Below are positions 15,792 through 24,531 of a stretch of DNA of 64,000 nucleotides, piece after piece (the first letter of the stretch is position 1; each line of letters starts with the position of its first letter). A model generated the notes under the pieces. The model did no database searches. It saw nothing but the letters and a program-made list of their open reading frames with translations, and was not told where the DNA came from. Position numbers and translations under genes: made by a program. Source of the DNA: Arcicella rosea (GTDB lineage Bacteria > Bacteroidota > Bacteroidia > Cytophagales > Spirosomataceae); assembly GCF_014204325.1 (NCBI RefSeq), contig NZ_JACHKT010000002.1, forward strand, positions 62,001-126,000. The letters run 5' to 3'.

Positions 15792-18221
15792 ATGCTCATG
15801 ACCTTTAAACCTACTATTTTTGCATTATTCCTCTTTACTACTATTCAAGCTTTGGGGCAGTCAACTGTTTCAGGAATAGTATTAGACGAAAAAAAACAAG
15901 CCTCTCCTTTTGCTAATGTATTGATTTTGAGCCAAAAAGACTCAACAATGATAAAGGGTGTTGTGGCTGATGTGGATGGGAAGTTCCAAGTGCCACAAAT
16001 TGCTCATAATACTTATTTACTTGCCATCACAACCATTGGCTACCAAAAGCACTATCAAAAAATCGAAGTTCGTGCCGATTTGAATCTTGGAAATATTCAA
16101 TTATTGCCAGAAAGTAAAACGCTTTCGGAAGTAGAAGTAAGCGTTAAAAAGCAATTAATCGAACGTTCGGGCGATAAGATGATTATGAACGTTGAAGCCA
16201 GCCCGATTACTTCTGGTTTGAACGGTTTGGAGCTGATGGAAAAAGTACCAGGCGTTACAGTAGATAGAAATTCAGAAACGATAAAAGTAAAAGGAAAGTC
16301 GGGCGTTTTGGTTATGATTGATGATCGTAAAACTTATTTAAGTGATGAACAATTAGCCAATTTTTTGAAAACTTTAAAGAGTGATGACATTGATAAAATT
16401 GAAGTAATCACCAATCCTTCTGCTCGGTATGACGCTTCTGGAACTACGGCAATTATCAATATTAAAACCAAAAAAGGCAAAAATTTTGGTACAAACTACA
16501 TCGTGGACATGGGTGTAGGCTATAGCAATTACAAAGAATATGGCAGTTTCCCGAAAAATAATCAGGGAATTACGATGAATGCCAAGAAAGGGAAATATAC
16601 ACTTTATGCCAATATCAGCAGAAATTACATGACTTGGTTCAATATTTCAAAGGAAACTCAAGAATTGTATGAAGGCAGTAACTTGGTAGAGACACGAAAT
16701 AATATTGGAAATCAACATGGAGATGGAAACTCTTGGTCATCGAAAGTTGCTTTTGATTATGATTTTACCAAGAAAACAAGTATTGGCTTTACTGTGCAAG
16801 GAGCATTGTCAGACAATGCTTTAGAACGAAGTATTAGTCAAAGAAACCAAAAAATAGGTACTTTCCAGCAAATTGAAATGCTTCGTAACCGAGATTCAAA
16901 TAATAAAAACTACCTTTTCAATACGCATTTGAAACAAACTTTTGATACTTCGGGAACAGTACTCAATGTTGATTTTGATGTGATTCTGAACAAGTCGAAT
17001 ATTAATGACAGATTTACAACCACAACATTGTCGGAAGGAAATAATAGCCTTGTGAAAAATCAAATCATAACTCCCAATGATTTCACTACTTATGCTTTGA
17101 AAGCTGATTTTGTAAAGAATTTAACTAAAAAAGTAAAATTAGAAACAGGTTTTAAAAGTAGTTTCTCAGATAATGCAAAAGACTTTAATGATAATTTCAG
17201 AGACAATGGTGCATTGGTGAATTCATATTTCAAGTTCAAGCAAAATATTCATGCTGCTTACTTTATGCTGAATACAGAACTCAGTAAAACCCTGAATCTA
17301 CAAACAGGTTTGAGAGGCGAACAAACCTATACTTCTGGAACTGACAGAGCTGGCGAAGAACTTTCAACTCAGAACTATTTTAATTTATTTCCAACATTTT
17401 CTTTGAATAAAAAAGTAACAAAAGATTACGCTGTTTCATTGGATTTTTCTCGTAGAATCAATCGTCCAAACAGTGATAATTTTAATACTTTTAATCGCTT
17501 TTTCTCGCCACAACAATATGCTAAAGGAAACCCAAATTTACTTCCTTCATTAAACAATAGCATTTCTATGACGCATACTATTAAAGATGCTTTTAGTTTT
17601 TCGGTAGATTACGTAACCGTAAAACAGTTTTTTGCTGATGTGTATAGTGTAGATTCTGTGTATATTCCAGGCAATCGTTTAATAAAAGAATCGGTAGAAA
17701 ATGTAAATGGTAAAGTATCATGGTGGAGTTTCAGTACTTCGTTGCCTTTCAATCTTACCAAATGGTGGAACGTGAATGTTAATATTTGGAGTGGAATCAA
17801 TATCTACAATTATAGCCGAGAAAATGCCGTGGTTGATGTAAACCAATTTTACAGCGGATTGTATTTACAACAAACATTTACTTTGAATAAAACGCTCTCT
17901 GCCGAAATTTCGGGTTATGTCAATTCGGGTGAAACATGGGGTTTTGAAACCAGCAAAGCACAAGGAGCATTTGATTTGGGAATCAAGAAATTCCTTTGGG
18001 ATAAAAAAGGTACATTAAAAATTTCAATCGAAGACCCTGCCGATTTGAACCGTTTCAGAAACGTAGCTCGTACCAACGAATTGATTTCTACGGGAGAGTA
18101 TCGTTGGGACAACCGCAGACTAAGAATCAACTTTACTTATAATTTTGGTAATACCAACGTAAAAGTAAACCAAAGACCAAGCGACAACGACGGCGGAGGC
18201 GGAGGTAAAGGCAAAGGTTAA
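15792..18221 (+). CDS. Outer-membrane beta-barrel receptor (TonB-receptor-like, carboxypeptidase-D regulatory domain)
   Basis: This 809-residue outer-membrane protein starts with a signal peptide ending in QALGQ and a CarboxypepD_reg-like domain (STVSGIVLDEKKQASPFANV, about residues 24-105). A plug-like domain follows (ELMEKVPGVTVDRN, with DDIDKIEVITNPSARYDASG), then a large barrel ending in a beta-strand. This order matches the outer-membrane beta-barrel protein family common in Bacteroidota. A low-complexity tail (GGGGGKGKG) follows the last strand. The codon at 15798 is an alternative start. An AACCTTTG element with a TTTT 19 bp upstream (about 15730-15765) is a weak promoter candidate. 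The divergent AraC gene is a likely regulator. The substrate is unknown. Confidence 0.85.
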   Translation: MLMTFKPTIFALFLFTTIQALGQSTVSGIVLDEKKQASPFANVLILSQKDSTMIKGVVADVDGKFQVPQIAHNTYLLAITTIGYQKHYQKIEVRADLNLGNIQLLPESKTLSEVEVSVKKQLIERSGDKMIMNVEASPITSGLNGLELMEKVPGVTVDRNSETIKVKGKSGVLVMIDDRKTYLSDEQLANFLKTLKSDDIDKIEVITNPSARYDASGTTAIINIKTKKGKNFGTNYIVDMGVGYSNYKEYGSFPKNNQGITMNAKKGKYTLYANISRNYMTWFNISKETQELYEGSNLVETRNNIGNQHGDGNSWSSKVAFDYDFTKKTSIGFTVQGALSDNALERSISQRNQKIGTFQQIEMLRNRDSNNKNYLFNTHLKQTFDTSGTVLNVDFDVILNKSNINDRFTTTTLSEGNNSLVKNQIITPNDFTTYALKADFVKNLTKKVKLETGFKSSFSDNAKDFNDNFRDNGALVNSYFKFKQNIHAAYFMLNTELSKTLNLQTGLRGEQTYTSGTDRAGEELSTQNYFNLFPTFSLNKKVTKDYAVSLDFSRRINRPNSDNFNTFNRFFSPQQYAKGNPNLLPSLNNSISMTHTIKDAFSFSVDYVTVKQFFADVYSVDSVYIPGNRLIKESVENVNGKVSWWSFSTSLPFNLTKWWNVNVNIWSGINIYNYSRENAVVDVNQFYSGLYLQQTFTLNKTLSAEISGYVNSGETWGFETSKAQGAFDLGIKKFLWDKKGTLKISIEDPADLNRFRNVARTNELISTGEYRWDNRRLRINFTYNFGNTNVKVNQRPSDNDGGGGGKGKG

Positions 18222-18336
18222 TATAAATTTTCATCTTAATTTTTGCGTTCCAAATCTATATCGTCTAACTTCAACATTCACAGGGAAATTACTGATTTAC
18301 AGTTTTTTCTCTGTGAATTTTTTTATTCCCAAAAAC

Positions 18337-19143
18337 ATGGAAACGCTCAAAATCTCAATCCAAAAGCATATTGCTCATCTCATCATCAATCGTCCTGATA
18401 AATCCAATGCCTTGAACCAAACCGCTTGGGATGAAATCTTACAAGTCTTTACTGAACTCGACGAAAATCCCGAAGTAAGAGTAATCGTACTAGAAGGTGG
18501 CGACAGCAAGCATTTTTGTGCAGGCATCGATTTAAGTTTGTTGATGTCGGTTACACAATCGCAAACCTCATGTGATGCACGCCAGAGAGAGAAAATCAGA
18601 AAAGATATTTTGCGTTTACAAGCTCCAATCAATGCCATTGAAAATTGTTCTAAACCAGTATTGGCTGCCATTCATGGCGGTTGTATTGGTGGCGGCGTAG
18701 ATTTAGTTTGTGCTTGCGATATGCGTTATTGTACTGATGATACTTTTTTTACGATTAAAGAAATTGATATGGGAATGGTAGCCGATTTGGGTACTTTGCA
18801 AAGATTACCCAAATTGATTGGCGATGGGTTAGTACGAGAAATGGCTTATACGGGTAGAAATGTGGATGGAAAAGAAGCCGAAAAAATCGGAATGGTGAAT
18901 CGTACTTTTGTGGATAAAGCAACGATGTTGACAGAAGTAATGCAATTGGCAGCAACAATTGCTCAAAAATCGCCTGTTGCCATTCGTGGAACGAAACATA
19001 TTTTATTGCATAGTCGTGATAATTCTGTTGCCGACGGACTTAATTACATGGCAACTTGGAATGCGGGAATGTTACTCTCTGCTGATTTGCAAGAAGCTTT
19101 TGAAGCGAAAATGACTAAAAGAGAACCTAAATTTGGAAATTGA
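18337..19143 (+). CDS. Enoyl-CoA hydratase/isomerase (dienoyl-CoA isomerase-like)
   Basis: This 268-residue crotonase-fold enzyme acts on acyl-CoA in fatty-acid or related degradation. The oxyanion-hole segments are HFCAGIDLSLL and AAIHGGCIGGGVDLVCACDMRY. The stretch KEIDMGMVADLGTLQRLPKLIG closely resembles delta3,5-delta2,4-dienoyl-CoA isomerases (ECH1 type), including the catalytic acidic residues. That reaction is more likely than simple hydration, though family members are hard to separate. ATG 18337 is preferred over a TTG start at 18313. recN follows 70 bp later on the same strand with no functional link evident. Confidence 0.88.
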   Translation: METLKISIQKHIAHLIINRPDKSNALNQTAWDEILQVFTELDENPEVRVIVLEGGDSKHFCAGIDLSLLMSVTQSQTSCDARQREKIRKDILRLQAPINAIENCSKPVLAAIHGGCIGGGVDLVCACDMRYCTDDTFFTIKEIDMGMVADLGTLQRLPKLIGDGLVREMAYTGRNVDGKEAEKIGMVNRTFVDKATMLTEVMQLAATIAQKSPVAIRGTKHILLHSRDNSVADGLNYMATWNAGMLLSADLQEAFEAKMTKREPKFGN

Positions 19144-19213
19144 ATAAAAGGACTCCTCCGTCCTTAGTATATTTGTGAAGAATTGACAGACAAGGCTTTT
19201 ATGCCAACAACTT

Positions 19214-20881
19214 ATGCTAACGAAGTTACAAATAAAAAACTATGCTTTAATCGAGCATCTCGTATTAACACCAGACGTTGCTTTAAACATTGTTACAGGC
19301 GAAACAGGTGCGGGGAAGTCTATTATGTTGGGTGCTTTAGGATTGTTATTGGGCAATCGTGCCGATACTCGGACACTTTTCAATCCCAATGAAAAGTGTG
19401 TCATCGAAGGTGAATTTGATGTTTCGGGTTATATCATCAAGAGTATTTTTGAAGAAGAAGAATTAGATTATGATGAACATTGCGTAATTCGTCGTGAAAT
19501 TTCTCCACAAGGTAAAACCCGTGCTTTCGTCAATGATACGCCCGTTAATTTAGAAACCCTTCGCAGAGTAGCTTCGCAATTGATGGATGTGCATTCACAG
19601 CATGATAATTTATTATTGGGAGCAAACGATTATCAACTAGAAATCGTCGATACTTTCACCCAGAATCATGATTTATTAGATACTTATAAAAAAGATTTTC
19701 AGGCTTTTCATAAAGCCCAAAAAGTATATGAACAGCTTCGAATAGAAGCCAAAGAAAGTAAAAAAGAGTTTGATTACAATTCCTTTTTGCTGGATGAACT
19801 ACAGAAAATAAAGCTAAAAGCAGGTGAATTAGAAGTACTAGAACAAGAGCTGAATAAATTAGAAAATGCCGAAGAAGTAAAATCTAAATTGCTTTTGTCA
19901 GCCGAATATTTGAATGCTACCGAACAATCTATCATTCCATTACTTACTTCTACTTTAGCCAATTTGAATAGCATCAGTACTTTTGGCGAACAATATTTAC
20001 AATTAAAAGAGCGTATTCAAAGTTGTTTGATTGAACTCAAAGACATTTCAGTAGAAGTAGAAAGTGAAGCCGAAGAAGTAGAATTAGATGATGAAAAAAT
20101 CACTAGTATTCAACAACGACTTGATGTAATTTATAATCTTTTACAAAAACATCAAGTAAAAACAGATGTTGAATTATTAGCCATTCAGAAAGATTTAGAA
20201 CAAAAAGTCAATAAAGTACTGAATATCGACGAAGCTTTAGCAGATGCCAAAGCGGAAGTAGAGAAAACGGAAAAAGAAGTATTGATAAGTGCTGAAGCTT
20301 TATCACAATCAAGACTTTCGGCTTTGCCTATTATCGAAAAACAAATTTCGGATTTGTTGAAAGATTTAGGAATGCCCAATGCTAGTTTGAAAATTGAAGA
20401 TGAAATCATTAAGCCATCGCCAATGGGCATCAATGTGATTAATTTATTGTTTTCAGCCAACAAAGGTATTAAACCACAACCGATTAAAAATGTGGCTTCG
20501 GGCGGAGAATTTAGCCGTTTGATGTTAGCGATTAAATATATTTTAGCCAATAAAAGAGCCTTACCAACCATTATTTTTGACGAAATTGATACAGGAATTT
20601 CGGGAGAAGTATCAATAAAAGTTGGAAATATGATGCGAGAAATGAGTCGCAATCACCAATTGATAGCCATTACTCATTTGCATCAAATTGCGGCACAAGG
20701 TTCAGCACATTATTTTGTGTATAAAGATAATTCTTCCGACAGAACGGTTTCAAGAATCCGAAAACTAAGTAATGAAGAACGAATTATGGAAATTGCACAG
20801 ATGATTGGCGGAGAAAATCCTTCAAAAGCTATTATAGAAAATGCTCGTGAGATTTTAGGGAAGCATCTTGCCCTCAGTTAA
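19214..20881 (+). CDS. recN: DNA repair protein RecN
   Basis: This SMC-like ATPase helps repair double-strand breaks. The 555-residue protein has the N-terminal FKNYALIEH-type start (MLTKLQIKNYALIEH), Walker A GETGAGKS (29-36), and a central coiled coil (about 160-370). The signature motif VASGGEFSRLMLAIKYI, Walker B PTIIFDEIDTGISG and a final switch histidine (AITHLHQIAAQG) follow. Length and motif order match RecN. A lipoprotein gene follows 85 bp after the stop. Confidence 0.97.
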   Translation: MLTKLQIKNYALIEHLVLTPDVALNIVTGETGAGKSIMLGALGLLLGNRADTRTLFNPNEKCVIEGEFDVSGYIIKSIFEEEELDYDEHCVIRREISPQGKTRAFVNDTPVNLETLRRVASQLMDVHSQHDNLLLGANDYQLEIVDTFTQNHDLLDTYKKDFQAFHKAQKVYEQLRIEAKESKKEFDYNSFLLDELQKIKLKAGELEVLEQELNKLENAEEVKSKLLLSAEYLNATEQSIIPLLTSTLANLNSISTFGEQYLQLKERIQSCLIELKDISVEVESEAEEVELDDEKITSIQQRLDVIYNLLQKHQVKTDVELLAIQKDLEQKVNKVLNIDEALADAKAEVEKTEKEVLISAEALSQSRLSALPIIEKQISDLLKDLGMPNASLKIEDEIIKPSPMGINVINLLFSANKGIKPQPIKNVASGGEFSRLMLAIKYILANKRALPTIIFDEIDTGISGEVSIKVGNMMREMSRNHQLIAITHLHQIAAQGSAHYFVYKDNSSDRTVSRIRKLSNEERIMEIAQMIGGENPSKAIIENAREILGKHLALS

Positions 20882-20966
20882 AATATTATCGTTTAGACTA
20901 AACGTTCAAGGTCGAAAGCTTGTTATCTCAATAAATTTGTTCCAAACTAAACAGATACATATCAAT

Positions 20967-21359
20967 ATGAAGAAAATATTATTATCGGTATTAATGTTGT
21001 CAGTAGTTTTTTCTTGTTCAAAGTCGGAAGACAAACAGAAAAAAATGATTGAAGAAGTAATGGCTGTTCATGATGAAGTAATGCCCAAAATGGATGAAAT
21101 CATGACCTTGAAAGGACAATTAGATTCTATTTCAAAAGTATCTTCAGATTCTTCAAAAGCGAAAGAATTGTATGTGGCTTTAGATTCTGCCGATGTACAA
21201 ATGATGGAATGGATGGAAAAATATAATCCAGACCAAGTAAAAGGAAAATCAGAAGAAGAAGTGGTGAAGTACTACGAAGTAGAGAAAAACAAAATTATCA
21301 AAGTAAAAGAATTAACGAATGCAAGTATTGAAGAAGCAAAAGCTTTTTTGAAAAAGTAA
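20967..21359 (+). CDS. Small lipoprotein of unknown function
   Basis: This 130-residue predicted lipoprotein starts at ATG 20967; the frame is open upstream into recN, but the signal peptide begins here. The signal MKKILLSVLMLSVVFSC carries a lipobox cysteine at residue 17. The mature protein is helical and rich in Glu, Lys and Met (EEVMAVHDEVMPKMDEIM) with the character of a coiled coil. No domain is recognised. It lies 23 bp ahead of a SCO gene and may share its transcript, so a role near the respiratory or copper proteins is possible but unproved. Confidence 0.75.
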   Translation: MKKILLSVLMLSVVFSCSKSEDKQKKMIEEVMAVHDEVMPKMDEIMTLKGQLDSISKVSSDSSKAKELYVALDSADVQMMEWMEKYNPDQVKGKSEEEVVKYYEVEKNKIIKVKELTNASIEEAKAFLKK

Positions 21360-21382
21360 GTTTTGAATACTTGTAAAATATC

Positions 21383-22042
21383 ATGAAGAGAAATATTGTT
21401 CAATGTTTATCATTAATCTTTCTGTTAAACATTGTATTGGGCTGTTCGCAAGTGCCTAAAGAATTACCTTATTTGGGCAATAAAGAAACGGTTGAGAAAA
21501 TGATTGATGGCAAAATGGTGGTTGATACCATTTACCACAAAATTCCTGATTTTGAATTTATTAGTCAGGATTCTGTAAAAATCACGCAAGAATTTGTAAA
21601 AGGTAAAATCTATATTGCTGATTTCTTTTTCACGACTTGCCCGACGATTTGCCCAAAAATGAAAACGCAAATGCTTCGGATTTATGAAAAGTATAAAGAT
21701 AATCCAAACATAATTTTACTTTCTCATTCAATCGACCCACGCCACGATACGCCTGCGGTGTTGAAAGAATTTAGGAGTAATCTGGGAATTAAAGGCAATG
21801 CTTGGCAAATGGTGACGGGTGATAAAGCGAAGATTTTTGAAATCGGACAAAAAAGTTACATGGTTTCTGCCGCCGACGACCCTACACAACCGGGTGGCGT
21901 AGTGCATAGCGGAGCATTTATTTTGGTAGATAAAAATCGCCACATCCGTGGAATTTATGATGGAACAGTTCCTGCAAAAGTAGATAACTTGATGGAGGAT
22001 ATGGAAATACTTTTAAATGAGTCGAGTTCAAATAATAAATAA
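21383..22042 (+). CDS. SCO1/SenC-type copper chaperone lipoprotein
   Basis: This thioredoxin-fold protein of the SCO family delivers copper to, or reduces, the CuA site of cytochrome oxidase. The 219 residues include a signal with lipobox cysteine (LNIVLGC), the copper-binding CPTIC motif in FFFTTCPTICPKMKTQ, and the conserved histidine in GGVVHSGAFILVD. It overlaps the next gene, a c-type cytochrome, by 26 bp. A second SCO gene lies in the oxidase cluster at 57427. This copy may serve another acceptor such as the adjacent cytochrome. Confidence 0.92.
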   Translation: MKRNIVQCLSLIFLLNIVLGCSQVPKELPYLGNKETVEKMIDGKMVVDTIYHKIPDFEFISQDSVKITQEFVKGKIYIADFFFTTCPTICPKMKTQMLRIYEKYKDNPNIILLSHSIDPRHDTPAVLKEFRSNLGIKGNAWQMVTGDKAKIFEIGQKSYMVSAADDPTQPGGVVHSGAFILVDKNRHIRGIYDGTVPAKVDNLMEDMEILLNESSSNNK

Positions 22043-22502
22043 TAATTTATTGAAAAAGATATTAATGTTAAGTCCAATTACTGCTTATAAATTTGGTTTT
22101 GTTTTTTGTGTATTGACGATGTTTGCTTGTGATAGCAAAGAGGAAATCAAAAGAAAACAGTATTATATCGACGGACAAGCACTTTATAAAACACATTGTG
22201 CAAATTGCCATCAAGAAAAGGGAGAAGGTTTAGCGGGATTGTATCCGCCCATTGCTGGTTCTGATTTTTTAGCAAAGAATAAAGAATTAATTCTGTGTTC
22301 GATGCGCAATGGATTGATGGATACCATTGTTGTAAATGGGAAATCGTATCGCCAACCAATGCCAGCCAATTCGCAATTACAAGCGTTGGACGTAGCTGAA
22401 ATCGCTACTTTTATTTATAATGAATGGGGCGGAGAAAAGACCATAACAGAAGTAAAAGATGTTCAGAAAATATTGGCTACTTGTAAAAATAAAGTAGAAT
22501 AA
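22017..22502 (+). CDS. Monoheme c-type cytochrome lipoprotein
   Basis: This membrane-anchored class I cytochrome c has a signal with lipobox cysteine (LTMFAC), the heme site CANCH in YKTHCANCHQEKGEG, and a likely axial methionine in RQPMPANSQL. The frame starts at 22017 inside the SCO gene; ATG 22065 is a plausible alternative that removes a polar extension. Overlap with the SCO gene implies coupled expression. The electron partner is unknown; the ACIII/oxidase system elsewhere in this window is a candidate. Confidence 0.9.
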   Translation: MSRVQIINNNLLKKILMLSPITAYKFGFVFCVLTMFACDSKEEIKRKQYYIDGQALYKTHCANCHQEKGEGLAGLYPPIAGSDFLAKNKELILCSMRNGLMDTIVVNGKSYRQPMPANSQLQALDVAEIATFIYNEWGGEKTITEVKDVQKILATCKNKVE

Positions 22503-22539
22503 CAAAATAGGCGATGTTCATCACATCGCCTATTTTGTT
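22501..22539. terminator. Bidirectional terminator between cytochrome c and lptC
   Basis: Perfect 16-bp arms, AACAAAATAGGCGATG (22501-22516) and its complement (22524-22539), enclose a 7-nt loop between two convergent stop codons. Confidence 0.9.
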
Positions 22540-22541
22540 AT

Positions 22542-23144
22542 TTATGGTAAACTTTTTACGTTAACAACTCCCGTTACTTTTCTAAGAGTATATTCTGTAA
22601 AATCCTGATTAGAATCCATTCCTATACCGTGGAGGATTTGTTCGGGTGTTTTTACATCTACTGGCTTTTCGGTATAAATCTTCTTGGTGTCTGGATTCCA
22701 ATAAAGTTCATCAGTGGCAAGCGTTTCATGTTTAATTTGATTGTTGATAAGTACTCTTCCCATGATATGATAAACATTTTTCATCCGAATGAATCTTGCA
22801 GAATCACTTCGTAAGGTAGTTGTGTTATTCCCTAATTTATCAAAAAAGAATACTCTTACTTCATGAGGATATACTTTATCTTCATTGGGCATCGTCAACT
22901 GGCTTTCGGTGGACATTCTAACGACTAATCTAGCAGAATCTGAATAGGTCATGTTTACACCATAAATCTCTGAGAGTGGGCCGTTATAAGCTTTTTTTGC
23001 AATTACTTTCTTTTCTTCTTTACAAGCAATTAGTAAAAAAAATGGAATAATTAAACCAAATATTGGGCGTAAAACTAATTTGACAACCCTTAGCGGAGTT
23101 GTCAAATTAGTCAATTGCTTAGAGTATATTTTAAATTGATTCAT
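22542..23144 (-). CDS. lptC: LptC-like LPS export lipoprotein
   Basis: LptC is the periplasmic, membrane-anchored protein that passes lipopolysaccharide from the LptBFG transporter to LptA. From ATG 23144 there are 200 residues with a hydrophobic segment ending in the lipobox LLIAC, followed by a beta-jellyroll-like region (VYPHEVRVFFFDKLGN; SDSARFIRMKNVYHIMGRVLI; ATDELYWNPDTKKIYTEKPV) typical of the family. ATG 23195 would overlap the upstream gene. The N-terminal coding sequence contains a perfect 13-bp inverted repeat. It is the last gene of the coaX / barrel / lptC operon. Confidence 0.82.
   Translation of the reverse strand: MNQFKIYSKQLTNLTTPLRVVKLVLRPIFGLIIPFFLLIACKEEKKVIAKKAYNGPLSEIYGVNMTYSDSARLVVRMSTESQLTMPNEDKVYPHEVRVFFFDKLGNNTTTLRSDSARFIRMKNVYHIMGRVLINNQIKHETLATDELYWNPDTKKIYTEKPVDVKTPEQILHGIGMDSNQDFTEYTLRKVTGVVNVKSLP
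23075..23110. repeat. Perfect 13-bp inverted repeat inside lptC
   Basis: CTAATTTGACAAC (23075-23087) and GTTGTCAAATTAG (23098-23110) flank a 10-nt loop, CCTTAGCGGA. The element encodes TNLTTPLRVVKLV before the lipoprotein signal core. Its ACAACCCTT half also occurs at the start of the upstream gene (24470-24478). Confidence 0.6.
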
Positions 23145-23157
23145 ACTATCAGAATAA

Positions 23158-24531
23158 TTAATCAATTTTCGGTTTACGGAACCAGTAAAAGTCACCTAAG
23201 GAGAAGCCAACAACAATTTTGCTGTATTGTTCTTCTAATCCATTTGTTGAAAGTACTCCTCTTTTACCTCTTACATAAGCAATATTTACATAAGAAATAG
23301 TACGTAATGGTAATGAAACACCTACAGAGAAACTCATGTCTTTAGCAGCTTCGTTTCCATTATAACTGTAAGGAGATTGTGTATAATTTGCTCCTACACG
23401 ATACATTACGTGATTGAAATAGCCAGAGATAGCATCAAATTTTGGAATATATTCCGCTCCAACAGCTACAGTGTAAGCATTTTTTAGCCCGTCATTATCG
23501 CCTTCTAAACTTTTATAGCCAGTCCATTTTGTTGTTGAGTAATCTAACGAAACTAATAATTTTCCTGGTTTTTCTAAACTTATCCCAAATTTGTAATTGG
23601 CTGGTAATGTAACACTACCATTCGGATTTGAAAGCGTATCAGCATTAATAAGCGTTATGCCAGAAGCATCAAAAGTATTGAATCCTCTAAGGTTTTTGAT
23701 GCCAATGCTTTGTGATAATTCAGCTGTTGCACCTATATTCAAGAAATATTCTTTGCTAATTTTTGGTCTCCAAGCGTAGCCTAATTTAAAATGTACACTT
23801 GAGTAATTAGAACGGTTAAAGCTTTTTACTTGATAATTTTGTCCATCACTAAGGTTTTGTGTGGTAATATCTCTGTTGATTACTCCGAATAAATAAGAAG
23901 TTTCAAGACCAACATACATATCTTTAGTTATCCTAACACCATTACTGATGATAGCCTTATTAAGTCCGCCTTCGCCATTATAAGTAAGAATAGTACTATC
24001 TGTACCAACAACGTTAAGTTTTCTTGAAGTAAGGGTTTTGTAACTTACGTTAGAATAAGGCATTAAACCCAAAGCCAAAGTCCAGCGTGGAGAAGCAGGT
24101 AACGCTAACACAACTGGGCCTAAAGTTCCATTATAAGTATTAGAGCGTTGTCTGTTATCTTGCATTGCTTTGAATTCAGTATTCACACCCATTTCAAAAA
24201 CGGTATAACGATTTCTTGCAAGCATCGCTGGGTTTAGCGTATTTACATAAATACCATTAGAACTTGCAACGCCCAAACCACCAGACATTGAGTTTACGGC
24301 AGTTCCGCCATTATAAACTTCGCCAATACCTAAGAATGAAAAGGGAGAATTCGTTTCTTGTGCTTGAATTGAATGAAATGCCAAAAGGCAAGAAACAGCA
24401 AAAAATAAACGAGAGAATGATTTGAATAGGAACTTAGAAGCAAATGCTTGATTGTTACTTTTTCTATTTACAACCCTTGAAGGGATTGCTGCTCGCATAA
24501 AATTTGAAATACTATTTATTTTGTTCGACAT
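23158..24531 (-). CDS. FadL/OmpP1-like outer-membrane barrel protein
   Basis: This 457-residue outer-membrane protein has a signal peptide ending at SIQAQ after an unusually long polar N-region. The mature start (NSPFSFLGIGEVYNGGTAVN SMSGGLGVA) with NTLNPAMLARN recalls FadL/OmpP1/PorV-type barrels. Alternating strands continue to a terminal FYWFRKP. These proteins carry hydrophobic compounds or act in secretion; the substrate is unknown. The start codon lies within the end of coaX (20-bp overlap); ATG 24498 is an alternative. It sits between coaX and lptC in one operon, which suggests an envelope-biogenesis role. Confidence 0.78.
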   Translation of the reverse strand: MSNKINSISNFMRAAIPSRVVNRKSNNQAFASKFLFKSFSRLFFAVSCLLAFHSIQAQETNSPFSFLGIGEVYNGGTAVNSMSGGLGVASSNGIYVNTLNPAMLARNRYTVFEMGVNTEFKAMQDNRQRSNTYNGTLGPVVLALPASPRWTLALGLMPYSNVSYKTLTSRKLNVVGTDSTILTYNGEGGLNKAIISNGVRITKDMYVGLETSYLFGVINRDITTQNLSDGQNYQVKSFNRSNYSSVHFKLGYAWRPKISKEYFLNIGATAELSQSIGIKNLRGFNTFDASGITLINADTLSNPNGSVTLPANYKFGISLEKPGKLLVSLDYSTTKWTGYKSLEGDNDGLKNAYTVAVGAEYIPKFDAISGYFNHVMYRVGANYTQSPYSYNGNEAAKDMSFSVGVSLPLRTISYVNIAYVRGKRGVLSTNGLEEQYSKIVVGFSLGDFYWFRKPKID

